A stretch of DNA of 64,000 nt from JACVRW01 sp963850205 (GTDB lineage Bacteria > Actinomycetota > Thermoleophilia > Solirubrobacterales > Thermoleophilaceae), in assembly GCA_963850205.1 (NCBI GenBank), contig CAWKKJ010000012.1, forward strand, positions 124,001-188,000, written 5' to 3'. Within the stretch, counting starts at the first letter, position 1, and each line of letters begins with the position of its first letter. Below, one piece after another: positions 35,026 to 42,386 of this stretch. The position numbers were made by a program, and so were the translations under genes. The notes below the pieces were generated by a model. The model saw nothing but the letters and a program-made list of their open reading frames with translations. It ran no database searches and was not told where the DNA came from.

Positions 35026-35113
35026 GTGGCGCGGCCCAGTATAGAGCGGCCGGCGCGGCCGCCGGTGGGCCCGCCCGCCTCTTCGGATGCCATCCGGAGG
35101 CCTCGCTAGTCTA

Positions 35114-35127
35114 CGAACACATGTTCG
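35114..35127 (+). promoter_or_regulatory. SOS box (LexA operator)
   Basis: CGAACACATGTTCG matches the actinobacterial and Gram-positive SOS box CGAAC-N4-GTTCG with both five-base arms complete. It lies 38 bp upstream of lexA, so lexA represses itself. Confidence 0.85.
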
Positions 35128-35164
35128 AATCATCGCTCTGGAAACGGCTTCACGGGAGGGCTAT

Positions 35165-35779
35165 ATGGTCGAGCTGAACCTGACCAAGCGCCAGCAGGAG
35201 ATCTTCGACTACGTCAAGCGCTACCGGGGTGAGCACGGGTATCCACCCACGGTGCGAGACATCGGCAAGGCGATCGGGCTCACCTCGTCCTCGACGGTGC
35301 ACGCCCACCTGGCCAACCTCGAGAAGCTCGGCGTGCTTCGCCGCGATCCGACCAAACCGCGGGCCATCGAGGTGCTGGTCGACAAGGCCAAGGCCGCGGT
35401 GTCGACGGCCGGGCTGCCGGTCGTCGGGCAGGTCGCGGCCGGTCAGCCGGTACTGGCCGAGGAGAACATCGAGGAGTACGTCTCGGTGCCTCCGATCGCG
35501 GGGGGCGAGGAGGGCGAATTCGTCCTGAAGGTCAAGGGCGACTCGATGAAGGACGTCGGCATCCTGGAGGGCGACCACGTGATCGTCCGCCGTCAGGACA
35601 CCGCCACCGACGGCGAGATCGTGGTCGCGCTCGTGGGCGAGGAGGCCACGGTCAAGCGCTTCTTCCGGGAGGACGACCACGTCCGCCTGCAGCCTGAGAA
35701 CGATGCGCTCCAGCCGATCCGAAGCCGCGACGTCGTGGTCCTGGGCCGCGTCGTGGGGGTCTGTAGGAGGGTGGCATGA
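35165..35779 (+). CDS. lexA: LexA SOS-response repressor
   Basis: 204 residues from ATG 35165. The N-terminal winged helix binds the SOS box (LTKRQQEIFDYVKRY, then GYPPTVRDIGKAIGLTSSST). The C-terminal S24 peptidase domain carries out RecA-stimulated self-cleavage: the scissile bond is A92-G93 (GQVAAGQP), the nucleophile is S127 (KGDSM) and the general base K164 (ATVKRF). The length is normal for the family. GAGGGCTAT precedes the start. The next gene overlaps it by four bases (ATGA), so a zinc-ribbon protein is made together with LexA and would be SOS-induced. Confidence 0.95.
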   Translation: MVELNLTKRQQEIFDYVKRYRGEHGYPPTVRDIGKAIGLTSSSTVHAHLANLEKLGVLRRDPTKPRAIEVLVDKAKAAVSTAGLPVVGQVAAGQPVLAEENIEEYVSVPPIAGGEEGEFVLKVKGDSMKDVGILEGDHVIVRRQDTATDGEIVVALVGEEATVKRFFREDDHVRLQPENDALQPIRSRDVVVLGRVVGVCRRVA

Positions 35780-36000
35780 GCACCGCGCTGCTGGAGTCCG
35801 CCGCCGCGGATCGCCTCTTTGAGGAGGGCGTGTCGGAGTCGGGCGCCGCCCGCGGTCGCGTCACGCTGGAGGAGCGCCTGAACGCGACCTGGCGCGCCCT
35901 TCGGACCGACTGCGTGGCCGAGTGTCCGGTGTGTCACAGCCGAGTGCGACTCGAGACCAACCACGGCGAATGCGAGAGCTGCGGCAGCCGGCTTGCCTGA
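35776..36000 (+). CDS. Zinc-ribbon protein coupled to lexA
   Basis: 74 residues. The N-terminal half is helical (STALLESAAADRLFEEG; RVTLEERLNATWRALR). The C-terminal half is a zinc ribbon with C50-PV-C53 and C66-ES-C69. It overlaps the lexA stop by four bases, so translation is coupled and expression should follow the SOS response. I know no defined function for such a protein beside lexA. A role in DNA-damage response is an inference from position only. Confidence 0.7.
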   Translation: MSTALLESAAADRLFEEGVSESGAARGRVTLEERLNATWRALRTDCVAECPVCHSRVRLETNHGECESCGSRLA

Positions 36001-36049
36001 GCGTTTCGTTCCGCCACTGGCCGGAGCCGCCCCGACGACCTACCATTGA

Positions 36050-36445
36050 GCGTGCCGGCCAGGCAGCCGCGGGGAGGTCGGGGAGACAACCGGCCCCTCG
36101 AGGAAAGTCCGGACACCGCAGGGCAAGGTGGTCGGGAGACCGACCCGGGGAAACCCGCGGGAAAGTGCCACAGAAACAAACCGCCTAAGCGCCGGGCCGC
36201 ACGTGAGCCCGGTGCCGGCAAGGGTGAAATGGTGCGGTAAGAGCGCACCGGCGTCGCGGCGACGCGGCGGCCAGGCAAACCCCACCCGGTGCAAGGCCAA
36301 GCAGGAGCGACGACGCGGCCCGCAGAGCTCCAGGTAGGCCGCAGGGCCGATGGTCCGGTTCGAAGCGGCGCTCCGCACGGAGCGCCGACGGCGGACGAGA
36401 TGGATGGCTGCCCACGACAGGATCCGGCTTACCGGCCGGCTACGG
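36050..36445 (+). ncRNA. rnpB: RNase P RNA
   Basis: About 395 nt of bacterial A-type RNase P RNA, the catalytic part of the tRNA 5'-processing enzyme. The conserved pieces are in order: GAGGAAAGTCCGGAC (36108 onward), GGTAAGAGCGCACCGG (36236 onward), and ACAGGATCCGGCTTA close to the 3' end. GCCGGCC near 36054 and GGCCGGC at 36434-36440 pair as helix P1 and set the ends. It lies between the lexA operon and a zinc-finger gene. Confidence 0.93.
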
Positions 36446-36446
36446 G

Positions 36447-36470
36447 AGGGGCCCCTCAGGGGGCCCCTTC
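36447..36470 (+). terminator. Terminator hairpin after RNase P RNA
   Basis: GGGGCCCC, a three-base loop (TCA) and then GGGGGCCCC can form a very stable hairpin, followed by the pyrimidine run TTCTACTTC. It directly follows the 3' end of the RNase P RNA. Confidence 0.6.
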
Positions 36471-36479
36471 TACTTCAGC

Positions 36480-37007
36480 GTGGCGCCGCCGCGCCGCCCC
36501 CTGAACGCCGGTTTGCACAGCGCAAGTTCGGGTTTGCGGGCGCCCCAAACCGGCGAATACCTTCCTATCCGAGTTCGCTCGCCCAAACGCATCAAGAAGG
36601 GGACAGAGGACGCGTACTGTCCGCACTGTCACCTGCTGATCGAGCGGAAGGTGGGGGACAACTGGCCCCAGGAGCCGCGGCGCTGCCCGCACTGCCGCCT
36701 GCTGGTGGGGATGGGCCGGGCGCGGCCCACGCCGTCGGCAGAGCCCGGCGCCCGCGGAAGCGCGGCCGGGGTCTTCGCGCACGAGGCGAGGCGCTCGGGC
36801 GCTGACGGCCGGGTGTCGAAGCAGGCCGTGTGCAAGGCGATCCGTGAGGTGGCCAAGGCGGTCGGCGCCCGCCCTGAGCGCCTGCTGATGGTCGACTACC
36901 AGCAGCAGGTGTCCCACGACGACGACCTTCCGGGGCTCGACGAGGTCTTCGCCGCGTACGGCAGCTGGAAGCGGGCCCGGCGAGCGGCGGCCACCGGCGC
37001 GGGCTGA
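36480..37007 (+). CDS. Zinc-finger protein with homing-endonuclease-associated-like repeat
   Basis: At most 175 residues; the start is uncertain (GTG 36480 or TTG 36510, neither with a good ribosome site). Four cysteines in two CPHC pairs near residues 47-72 make a zinc finger. Near the C-terminus, AIREVAKAVGARPERLLMVD and LPGLDEVFAAYGSWKRARRA have the shape of the repeat found beside HNH homing endonucleases (a helix, a Pro, then -F-GSW--A). No nuclease motif is present. It may be a DNA-binding protein derived from such an element. Confidence 0.5.
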   Translation: MAPPRRPLNAGLHSASSGLRAPQTGEYLPIRVRSPKRIKKGTEDAYCPHCHLLIERKVGDNWPQEPRRCPHCRLLVGMGRARPTPSAEPGARGSAAGVFAHEARRSGADGRVSKQAVCKAIREVAKAVGARPERLLMVDYQQQVSHDDDLPGLDEVFAAYGSWKRARRAAATGAG

Positions 37008-37086
37008 GCTTCCTGGCTCGGGCGTTCGTTGCGCCTGCGCGCCTGCTTCATGCGACGGCGGATCGGCGAGGTAAAGTCCCGGCCCC

Positions 37087-37572
37087 GTGAGCTGGATCAT
37101 CATCATCGCCCCGTTCGTGGTGCTGGGGATCGCCGTGCTGTTCGTCGCCTTCAGCGGGAGCCCCGGCGCGGCTCGGCAGGCCTACCTCACCCGCGGCGGC
37201 AAGGCGTTCATGTTCGGGATTCTCGGGCTCTACCTGGTGCTCGGCGTGGCTGTGCCGGCCGTGGTGATCGCGGCCCGGGAGGAGTCCACGGGGGCGGTGG
37301 GCGCGCTGCGAACCGCGGACCTGACGGCGCGGGAGGAGCACGGCAAGGAGCTCTTCGTCCAGGCATGCAAGAGCTGCCACAACCTCGACGCGGTCAACGC
37401 CCAGGGGGTCACCGGCCCGGATCTGGACGAGCTCGGGTCGCTCGACAGCCAGCGGGTCCTCAACGCCATCAAGCGCGGCGGCAGCGGAGAGAACCGAATG
37501 CCGGCCAACCTCTACGAGGGCCGAGACGCCCAGGACGTGGCGCTGTACGTCGCGCGAGTGGCCGGCCAGTAG
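37087..37572 (+). CDS. Membrane-anchored mono-heme cytochrome c
   Basis: 161 residues from GTG 37087. Two transmembrane helices come first (residues 3-22 and 42-63), then a periplasm-side class I cytochrome c domain with the heme-binding motif C94-KS-C97-H98 and the likely axial Met at M138 (ENRMPANLY). It should carry electrons at the outer face of the membrane, probably towards an oxidase. No oxidase gene lies nearby. The length and order fit small cytochromes of actinobacterial respiratory chains. Confidence 0.85.
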   Translation: MSWIIIIAPFVVLGIAVLFVAFSGSPGAARQAYLTRGGKAFMFGILGLYLVLGVAVPAVVIAAREESTGAVGALRTADLTAREEHGKELFVQACKSCHNLDAVNAQGVTGPDLDELGSLDSQRVLNAIKRGGSGENRMPANLYEGRDAQDVALYVARVAGQ

Positions 37573-37659
37573 GCCGCCGCTCGGCCCACGCCAACCACCC
37601 CGCTCTGTGCGGCGCTTTTCCGTCCGGGGCCTGCGCTGTGCTGCTAGCATGCCCGCGTC

Positions 37660-37790
37660 CAAGGAAGCCGAAGTTCCGCCCGCCGGCGGGACGCGGGGGA
37701 CCCAGATGGTCGAGAGGCCAGGGGCGAATCGCGAGCGATCGCGTAGCGCAGCTCTTTCAGCGCGAGCCCGTCAGCTAACCCCGCAGGCGA
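37660..37790 (+). promoter_or_regulatory. c-di-AMP riboswitch (ydaO/yuaA)
   Basis: The conserved pieces of the ydaO/yuaA aptamer occur in order: AGCCGAAG, CGGGGGACCCA, AGGGGCGAATC, a variable stem, then CGAGCCCGTCAGCTAACCCC and GCAGGC. The aptamer ends just before the unknown membrane protein at 37806. This class usually turns expression off when c-di-AMP binds. A second copy is at 50468. Confidence 0.88.
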
Positions 37791-37805
37791 AACGAAAGAG
37801 GGTCG

Positions 37806-38237
37806 ATGCAGACAGCGGGAGCACGCATCCTGCCTGAGGACAACGAGCAGGACCTGAGCCGCGAGGCGGTGCTCCTTCAGTGGGAGCGCAAGATCGAGCA
37901 GGCCGAGCGCCGCCCTGGTCGCTTCGAGCGCGTTACCGAGGCGCCCGAGGACGAGGCGGCGGCCGACGACGCTCCCGTGGAGGAGCCGCGGCGCATCGGC
38001 AGCGTGACGCTGATCGCCGAGGACGCCACCCACGACGCACCGACGCGGTTCGAGCAGTCGACCGCCGGTGAGGTGCGCGAGCGGCGGACCATCACCATCA
38101 CCGGGCAGCCCGTGCCCGCCCGCCGCCGTCGTTCGGTGGTGGAGAGCCAGCTGGCCCAGCCGGACCGGATCGCCCTCTGGGCCTTCCTGCTCGGCCTCTT
38201 CCTGGTGGCGGTGGCCGCCGGGACCGCCCACGCCTGA
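37806..38237 (+). CDS. Unknown single-helix membrane protein under c-di-AMP riboswitch
   Basis: 143 residues from ATG 37806, 5 nt after AGAGGG. The first 115 residues are acidic and probably disordered (EDEAAADDAPVEEPRR), with a helical opening (SREAVLLQWERKIEQAERR). A basic patch RRRRS precedes a C-terminal transmembrane helix (IALWAFLLGLFLVAVAAGTA). The topology suggests a tail-anchored protein with a cytoplasmic domain. No family is recognised. Control by c-di-AMP links it to turgor, potassium or cell-wall physiology, the usual targets of this riboswitch, but that is an inference from regulation. Confidence 0.7.
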   Translation: MQTAGARILPEDNEQDLSREAVLLQWERKIEQAERRPGRFERVTEAPEDEAAADDAPVEEPRRIGSVTLIAEDATHDAPTRFEQSTAGEVRERRTITITGQPVPARRRRSVVESQLAQPDRIALWAFLLGLFLVAVAAGTAHA

Positions 38238-38370
38238 GCGGGGCCTCAAGACATCGCGCGGCCCGGCAGCGCACAGCGATTGGCGCGCCCGGCGGCACAT
38301 CGACCGATCCGCCTGACGGTCGCTCACGTATCTCCTTTTGGAGTGCCCGTCACGCCATTTTTCCCCTAAA

Positions 38371-38385
38371 CTTACGGGCAGTAAG
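38371..38385 (+). promoter_or_regulatory. CTTAC-N5-GTAAG inverted repeat
   Basis: A perfect 5-5-5 inverted repeat lies over the 3' end of a -10-like hexamer (TAAACT, 38367-38372) and 22 bp before the AhpD-like gene. Blocking the promoter from this place is typical of a repressor, and the HxlR protein encoded next is the natural candidate. Confidence 0.45.
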
Positions 38386-38407
38386 CGGCAGGCAGAAAGC
38401 GAACGCC

Positions 38408-38971
38408 ATGAAGACCAAAGAGAGCCGGTTCCAAGTCCACGACGAGCTCACCGCACCCGAGCTGAGCGTCCCGATCCTGAAGGGAGCGCTCGCCGGCGGC
38501 GGCCAGCTGCCCAACTTCATCGGTGTGCTCGCCGGCTCGCCGGCGGTGCTGCGGGCCTACGCGCGCTTCCGCTCCGAGCTTCGGAACGGCAGCCTGCCCT
38601 ACGCCACCCAGCAGCGCATCGCGCTCGCCGTCGCGGAGTACCAGGGCAGCGAGTACGGACTCTCGACCCTCCAGCGCACCGCGAAGGAGGCCGGGCTGGG
38701 ACTCGACGAGATCGCGCTCGCCCGCGAGTTCGACTCCCGTGACGAGCGCGAGTCGATCCTGCTGGGCTTCGTCAAGGCCCTCGTGGAGAGCGAGGGTCCG
38801 CCTCCGCGGCACAAGCAGGAGGAGGCCCTCGAGGCGGGCTGGACCGACGAGCAGATCCTGGAGACCATCGCCCACGTGGCGCTGGGGACCTTCGGGAATC
38901 TCGTGACCCGGGCCGGCGACGTTCCCCTCGACGGCTCGAGCGAAGGCTCCCGGATGCTCCAGGCCGCGTAA
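38408..38971 (+). CDS. Cys-less carboxymuconolactone decarboxylase/AhpD-like protein
   Basis: 187 residues with the all-helical AhpD/CMD fold: LPNFIGVLAGSPAVLRAYAR, then LPYATQQRIALAVAEYQGSEYG, LQRTAKEAGLGLDEIALA and LETIAHVALGTFGNLVTRA. In AhpD peroxidases the middle segment is Cys-x-x-Cys followed by His. Here the same place reads GSEYGLS and the protein has no cysteine, so thiol-based peroxidase chemistry is excluded. Other acid-base chemistry or ligand binding is possible. The HxlR regulator follows in the same direction, 32 bp away. Confidence 0.75.
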   Translation: MKTKESRFQVHDELTAPELSVPILKGALAGGGQLPNFIGVLAGSPAVLRAYARFRSELRNGSLPYATQQRIALAVAEYQGSEYGLSTLQRTAKEAGLGLDEIALAREFDSRDERESILLGFVKALVESEGPPPRHKQEEALEAGWTDEQILETIAHVALGTFGNLVTRAGDVPLDGSSEGSRMLQAA

Positions 38972-39003
38972 GGAGCTCCGGCGTGGCCGCTGGGAGGATT
39001 ACG

Positions 39004-39345
39004 ATGTACGACATGGCCTCCCAGCAGGCCACAATCGTCCGGCGTGAGACCTGCTGCTCCTCCTACCATCGTGCGGTCGAGCTGGTGGGCAGGCGCTGGA
39101 CCGGGGCCATCCTGTTCGTGCTCCTCGATGGCCCCACCCGTTTCTCCGAGTTCAAGCAGCTGGTGCCCGACCTGTCGGACCGGCTCCTGTCCGAGCGCAT
39201 GAAGGAGCTGGAGGCGGAGGGCATCGTCGAGCGCCGCGTGTTCGCGGAGATGCCGGTGCGGGTGGAGTACGCCCTCACCACGAAGGGCGAGGCGCTCGAG
39301 CCGGCCGTGCGGGCGCTCAAGCTCTGGGCCCGGGCCTGGCTGTAG
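39004..39345 (+). CDS. HxlR-family transcriptional regulator
   Basis: 113 residues from ATG 39004, 7 nt after GGGAGG. The winged helix of the HxlR family is complete: YHRAVELVGRRWTGAILFVL, then GPTRFSEFKQLVPDLSDRLL with SERMKELEAEGIVERRVF, then YALTTKGEALEPAVRALKLW. Two cysteines (RETCCSSY) near residue 17 are at the place where HxlR/HypR-type proteins carry their redox-sensing Cys, so it may sense oxidants or electrophiles. The gene follows the AhpD-like gene, whose promoter holds an inverted repeat. Confidence 0.85.
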   Translation: MYDMASQQATIVRRETCCSSYHRAVELVGRRWTGAILFVLLDGPTRFSEFKQLVPDLSDRLLSERMKELEAEGIVERRVFAEMPVRVEYALTTKGEALEPAVRALKLWARAWL

Positions 39346-39362
39346 GGAAGCCTGTCGGCGTA

Positions 39363-40433
39363 CTAGGGCTTCACCGCAAGGAACAGAAAGGCCGCGAACA
39401 GCACGAGGTGGATTGCTCCCTCCTGGAGGGTCGCCCTGCCCGGAAGCACGGTGAGTCCACCCACCACGGCGGTGATCACGAGCAGCACGATCTGGGTCTG
39501 GCCGAGGCCGAGCACGAGCGGGCCGTCAAGCCAGATCGACGCGATCGCGATGGCCGGGATGGTCAGGCCGATGCTCGCCATGGCGGAGCCGTACGCGAGG
39601 TTGAAGCTCGCCTGCACCCGGTCGCGGCGCGCGCTCGAGACAGCGGCGAGCGTCTCGGGCATCAGCACCAGGAGAGCGATGACCACGCCGACGGCGGACA
39701 GCGGCGCTCCGACCGCGTCGACGGCATCCTCGATCGCCGGCGACTCGATCTTCGCCAGGCCCACGACCGCGACAAGCGCCACGACGAGAAGGCCGAGGCT
39801 GCGCAGCGTCGTCCTCTTCGATGGCGGCTCGCCGTGCTCCTCCGAAGCGGAGGACTCGCTCGACGGCGAGAGGTAGTACTCGCGGTGGCGAATGGTCTGG
39901 ACCACCACGAACAGCGCATACAGAGCGACGGAGGCAACCGCCGCGAACGCGAGCTGCGACGAAGAGAACTCGGGCCCCGGTTGGCTCGTGGTGAAGGTGG
40001 GCAGCACGAGGCTGAGGGTCGCGAGCGTCAGCACCGTGGCGAGCGCGGTGGCCGAGCCCTCCGCGTTGAAGGTGGCCACGTGCCGTCGCAGTGCCCCGGC
40101 GAGCACTGCGAGCCCCACGATCCCGTTGCACGTGATCATCACGGCGGCGAACACGGTGTCCCGCGCGAGTGTCGAAGCCTTCGCGTCGCCCGAGACCATG
40201 AGCGTCACGATCAGAGCCACCTCGATGACGGTCACCGCCACCGCGAGGATGAGCGACCCCACCGGGTCGCCTACCCGGTGCGCGACCACCTCCGCGTGAT
40301 GGACCGCGGCGAGCACCGAGCCGCCGAGGAACAGCGCGACGATCGCGAGCACGATCGCGCCGGGCTCGGTCCCCCACGTCACGGCGAGAATCGGCAGCGC
40401 GAGCAGAGGAACGGCGACGGTCCAGCGCGGCAT
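39363..40433 (-). CDS. Cation/H+ antiporter of the CaCA family (ChaA-like)
   Basis: 356 residues from ATG 40433 (GTG 40475 would add 14). There are about eleven hydrophobic helices. The two alpha-repeat motifs of the calcium/cation antiporter superfamily are clear: GDPVGSLILAVAVTVIEVAL, with its conserved Glu in helix 3, and LMPETLAAVSSARRDRVQAS with FNLAYGSAMASIGLTIP. A hydrophilic loop (SPSSESSASEEHGEPPSKRT) separates the halves. The close type is ChaA, which exchanges Ca2+, Na+ or K+ for protons in the cytoplasmic membrane. It faces the HxlR gene and is divergent from glnA. Confidence 0.85.
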   Translation of the reverse strand: MPRWTVAVPLLALPILAVTWGTEPGAIVLAIVALFLGGSVLAAVHHAEVVAHRVGDPVGSLILAVAVTVIEVALIVTLMVSGDAKASTLARDTVFAAVMITCNGIVGLAVLAGALRRHVATFNAEGSATALATVLTLATLSLVLPTFTTSQPGPEFSSSQLAFAAVASVALYALFVVVQTIRHREYYLSPSSESSASEEHGEPPSKRTTLRSLGLLVVALVAVVGLAKIESPAIEDAVDAVGAPLSAVGVVIALLVLMPETLAAVSSARRDRVQASFNLAYGSAMASIGLTIPAIAIASIWLDGPLVLGLGQTQIVLLVITAVVGGLTVLPGRATLQEGAIHLVLFAAFLFLAVKP

Positions 40434-40544
40434 CGCGAGGGTTCTAGCGGTTTCTGGGCGGCCCGGCGAGGTCACCGCGCTCGCAACGGCCGCGCCGTTA
40501 GCCTACGCGGCCTCACGCGCCCCGATCGACCGCGAAGGAGCCCC

Positions 40545-41894
40545 ATGGCCGAGCAGCCGAAGACCGCCGAGGACATCCAGTCCTTCGTGCAGGACCGCGA
40601 CATCCGCTTCGTCCGTCTCTGGTTCACCGACATCCTCGGTCAGCTCAAGAGCTTCTCGATCAACGCGCAGGAGCTGGAGGACGCCTTCGAGGGAGGCATG
40701 GGCTTCGACGGCTCGTCGATCACCGGCTTCAACGCGATCGAGGAGTCGGACATGATCGCCATGCCCGATCCCGAGACCTTCGCGATCCTGCCCTGGCGGC
40801 CCGACGACAAGGGCGTGGCCCGCATGTTCTGCGACGTGGTCACGCCGAGCCGCGAGCCCTACGAGGGCGACCCGCGCCACGTGCTGCGCCGGGCGCTGGA
40901 GCGCGCGGAGGAGATGGGCTTCACGAACTTCTACGTGGGGCCGGAGCTCGAGTACTTCTACTTCCGCAACGCCCGGCCGGAGAGCGGCGTGCCCGAGATC
41001 CTCGACGAGGGCGGCTACTTCGACCTGACGACGCTCGACGCGGGCTCGGACGTGCGCCGCGAGACCGTGCTCGCGCTGGAGCAGCTCGGCATCCACGTGG
41101 AGTACACCCACCACGAGGTCGGCCCGAGCCAGCACGAGATCGACATGCGCTACGCCGACGCGCTCAAGATGGCGGACGACTGCATGACCTACCGCATCAC
41201 GGTCAAGGAGTACGCCATGAAGTACGGCTGGCACGCGACCTTCATGCCCAAGCCGCTGTTCGGGGAGAACGGCTCGGGGATGCACACCCACCAGTCGCTG
41301 TTCACCGACAAGAGCAACGCCTTCTACAACGCCGACGACCAGTACTTCCTCTCCGACGTCGGCAAGGCCTTCATCGCCGGCCAGCTCCGGCACGCGCGCG
41401 AGATCACGTCGGTGTTCGCCCAGTGGGTGAACTCCTACAAGCGGCTGGTGCCGGGCTACGAGGCGCCGGTCTACTCCGCCTGGTCGCGCCGCAACCGCTC
41501 GGCCCTGGTGCGGGTGCCGCTCTATCACCCGGGCAAGGAGCAGGCCACACGTATGGAGCTGCGCTGCCCCGACCCCGCCTGCAACCCCTACCTCACCTTC
41601 GCGATCCTGCTGGCGGCGGGCCTCGAGGGCATCGAGAAGGGCTACGAGCTGCCCGAGCCGATGGAGAAGAACCTGTACCACATCAGCCCGGAGGAGCGGC
41701 GGCGGCTGGGCATCGAGCAGCTGCCCGAGACGCTCGGCGAGGCCATCGAGCTCACGGCCGAGTCCGAGCTCGTGCTGCGCACCTTCGGCGAGCACATCTT
41801 CAACCGCTACGTGGAGATCAAGCGGCAGGAGTGGGAGGACTATCGCGTCCAAGTGACGCAGTGGGAGCTGGACCGCTACCTCGCCATTCTGTAG
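40545..41894 (+). CDS. glnA: Glutamine synthetase, type I
   Basis: 449 residues from ATG 40545, 6 nt after GAAGGAG. It makes glutamine from glutamate, ammonia and ATP. Visible family signatures are FDGSSITGF (N-terminal latch), NFYVGPELEYF (metal Glu), HHEVGPSQHEID, GENGSGMHTHQSL (glutamate and metal binding), NSYKRLVPGYEAP and RMELRCPDPACNPYL. The length and the segment NLYHISPEERRRLGIEQLP in place of NLYDLPPEE are closer to the alpha subtype, which is not controlled by adenylylation. No adenylyltransferase or PII gene lies near. The 3' end overlaps the convergent MarR gene by 77 bp. Confidence 0.95.
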   Translation: MAEQPKTAEDIQSFVQDRDIRFVRLWFTDILGQLKSFSINAQELEDAFEGGMGFDGSSITGFNAIEESDMIAMPDPETFAILPWRPDDKGVARMFCDVVTPSREPYEGDPRHVLRRALERAEEMGFTNFYVGPELEYFYFRNARPESGVPEILDEGGYFDLTTLDAGSDVRRETVLALEQLGIHVEYTHHEVGPSQHEIDMRYADALKMADDCMTYRITVKEYAMKYGWHATFMPKPLFGENGSGMHTHQSLFTDKSNAFYNADDQYFLSDVGKAFIAGQLRHAREITSVFAQWVNSYKRLVPGYEAPVYSAWSRRNRSALVRVPLYHPGKEQATRMELRCPDPACNPYLTFAILLAAGLEGIEKGYELPEPMEKNLYHISPEERRRLGIEQLPETLGEAIELTAESELVLRTFGEHIFNRYVEIKRQEWEDYRVQVTQWELDRYLAIL

Positions 41895-42321
41895 CCCCCC
41901 GGGCGGCGATGTCGGCCGCCCGGTCGAGATAGCGAACCAACGCCGCCCGGTGGGCGGCGGGCAGCTCCGCGGCCGCGTCGGCCAGCTCCTCCGCGTAGGT
42001 CGCCCAGACCTGCTCGATCAGCTCGTAGCACTGCTCGGTCAGCCGCAGGACCAGCGAGCGGCGGTCGTCCGGATGCGGTGAGCGGGTGACCCAGCCGGCG
42101 CGCTCCAGGCGGTCGACGAGCGCGGTCACGGCGCCGGAGGTCAGGCTGAGGGCCTCGCCGAGCTCGCCGGGAGTAAGCTCCCCGGCAGCCTGCAGGTGGT
42201 CAACCGCCCTGGTCTCGGTGACCCCCACGCCATGCGCCCTCGCCACGGCGAGGTCATAGCGATCGTTTTCCAACCCCCAGCGTTGCAGCGCCGTAAGAAC
42301 ATCGAGCGGTTCCGCGCTCAT
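41818..42321 (-). CDS. MarR-family transcriptional regulator
   Basis: 167 residues with the MarR winged helix: GVTETRAVDHLQAAGELTPGEL, ALSLTSGAVTALVDRLERAG, then the wing WVTRSPHPDDRRSLVLRLT. A longer C-terminal tail (GATEWRGSGPAPTASLGRD) extends into the end of glnA on the other strand. The gene is divergent from an MMPL exporter, with a 21-bp inverted repeat between them. The usual scheme is a repressor that leaves the operator when a lipophilic or phenolic compound binds, switching on the exporter. Confidence 0.85.
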   Translation of the reverse strand: MSAEPLDVLTALQRWGLENDRYDLAVARAHGVGVTETRAVDHLQAAGELTPGELGEALSLTSGAVTALVDRLERAGWVTRSPHPDDRRSLVLRLTEQCYELIEQVWATYAEELADAAAELPAAHRAALVRYLDRAADIAARGATEWRGSGPAPTASLGRDSPPTPAA

Positions 42322-42336
42322 CCCGCACGAAACCTA

Positions 42337-42378
42337 ACAGTTAAGATTCTTGACTGTCAAGCTACTAGGTGATAGAGG
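42337..42378 (+). promoter_or_regulatory. MarR operator and mmpL promoter
   Basis: An inverted repeat of ACAGT-T-AAG and CTT-G-ACTGT with three bases between (42337-42357) overlaps the -35 hexamer TTGACT at 42350. TAGAGG follows 17 bp later at 42373. The start codon at 42387 is only 8 bp beyond this -10 box, so the exporter mRNA may be leaderless. Confidence 0.6.
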
Positions 42379-42386
42379 TACCGCGC

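Noticed and set aside
39408..40544. Upstream extension of the glutamine synthetase frame
   Set aside because: The frame is open for 379 more codons but lies opposite the antiporter gene. The ribosome site GAAGGAG and the family N-terminus place the start at 40545.
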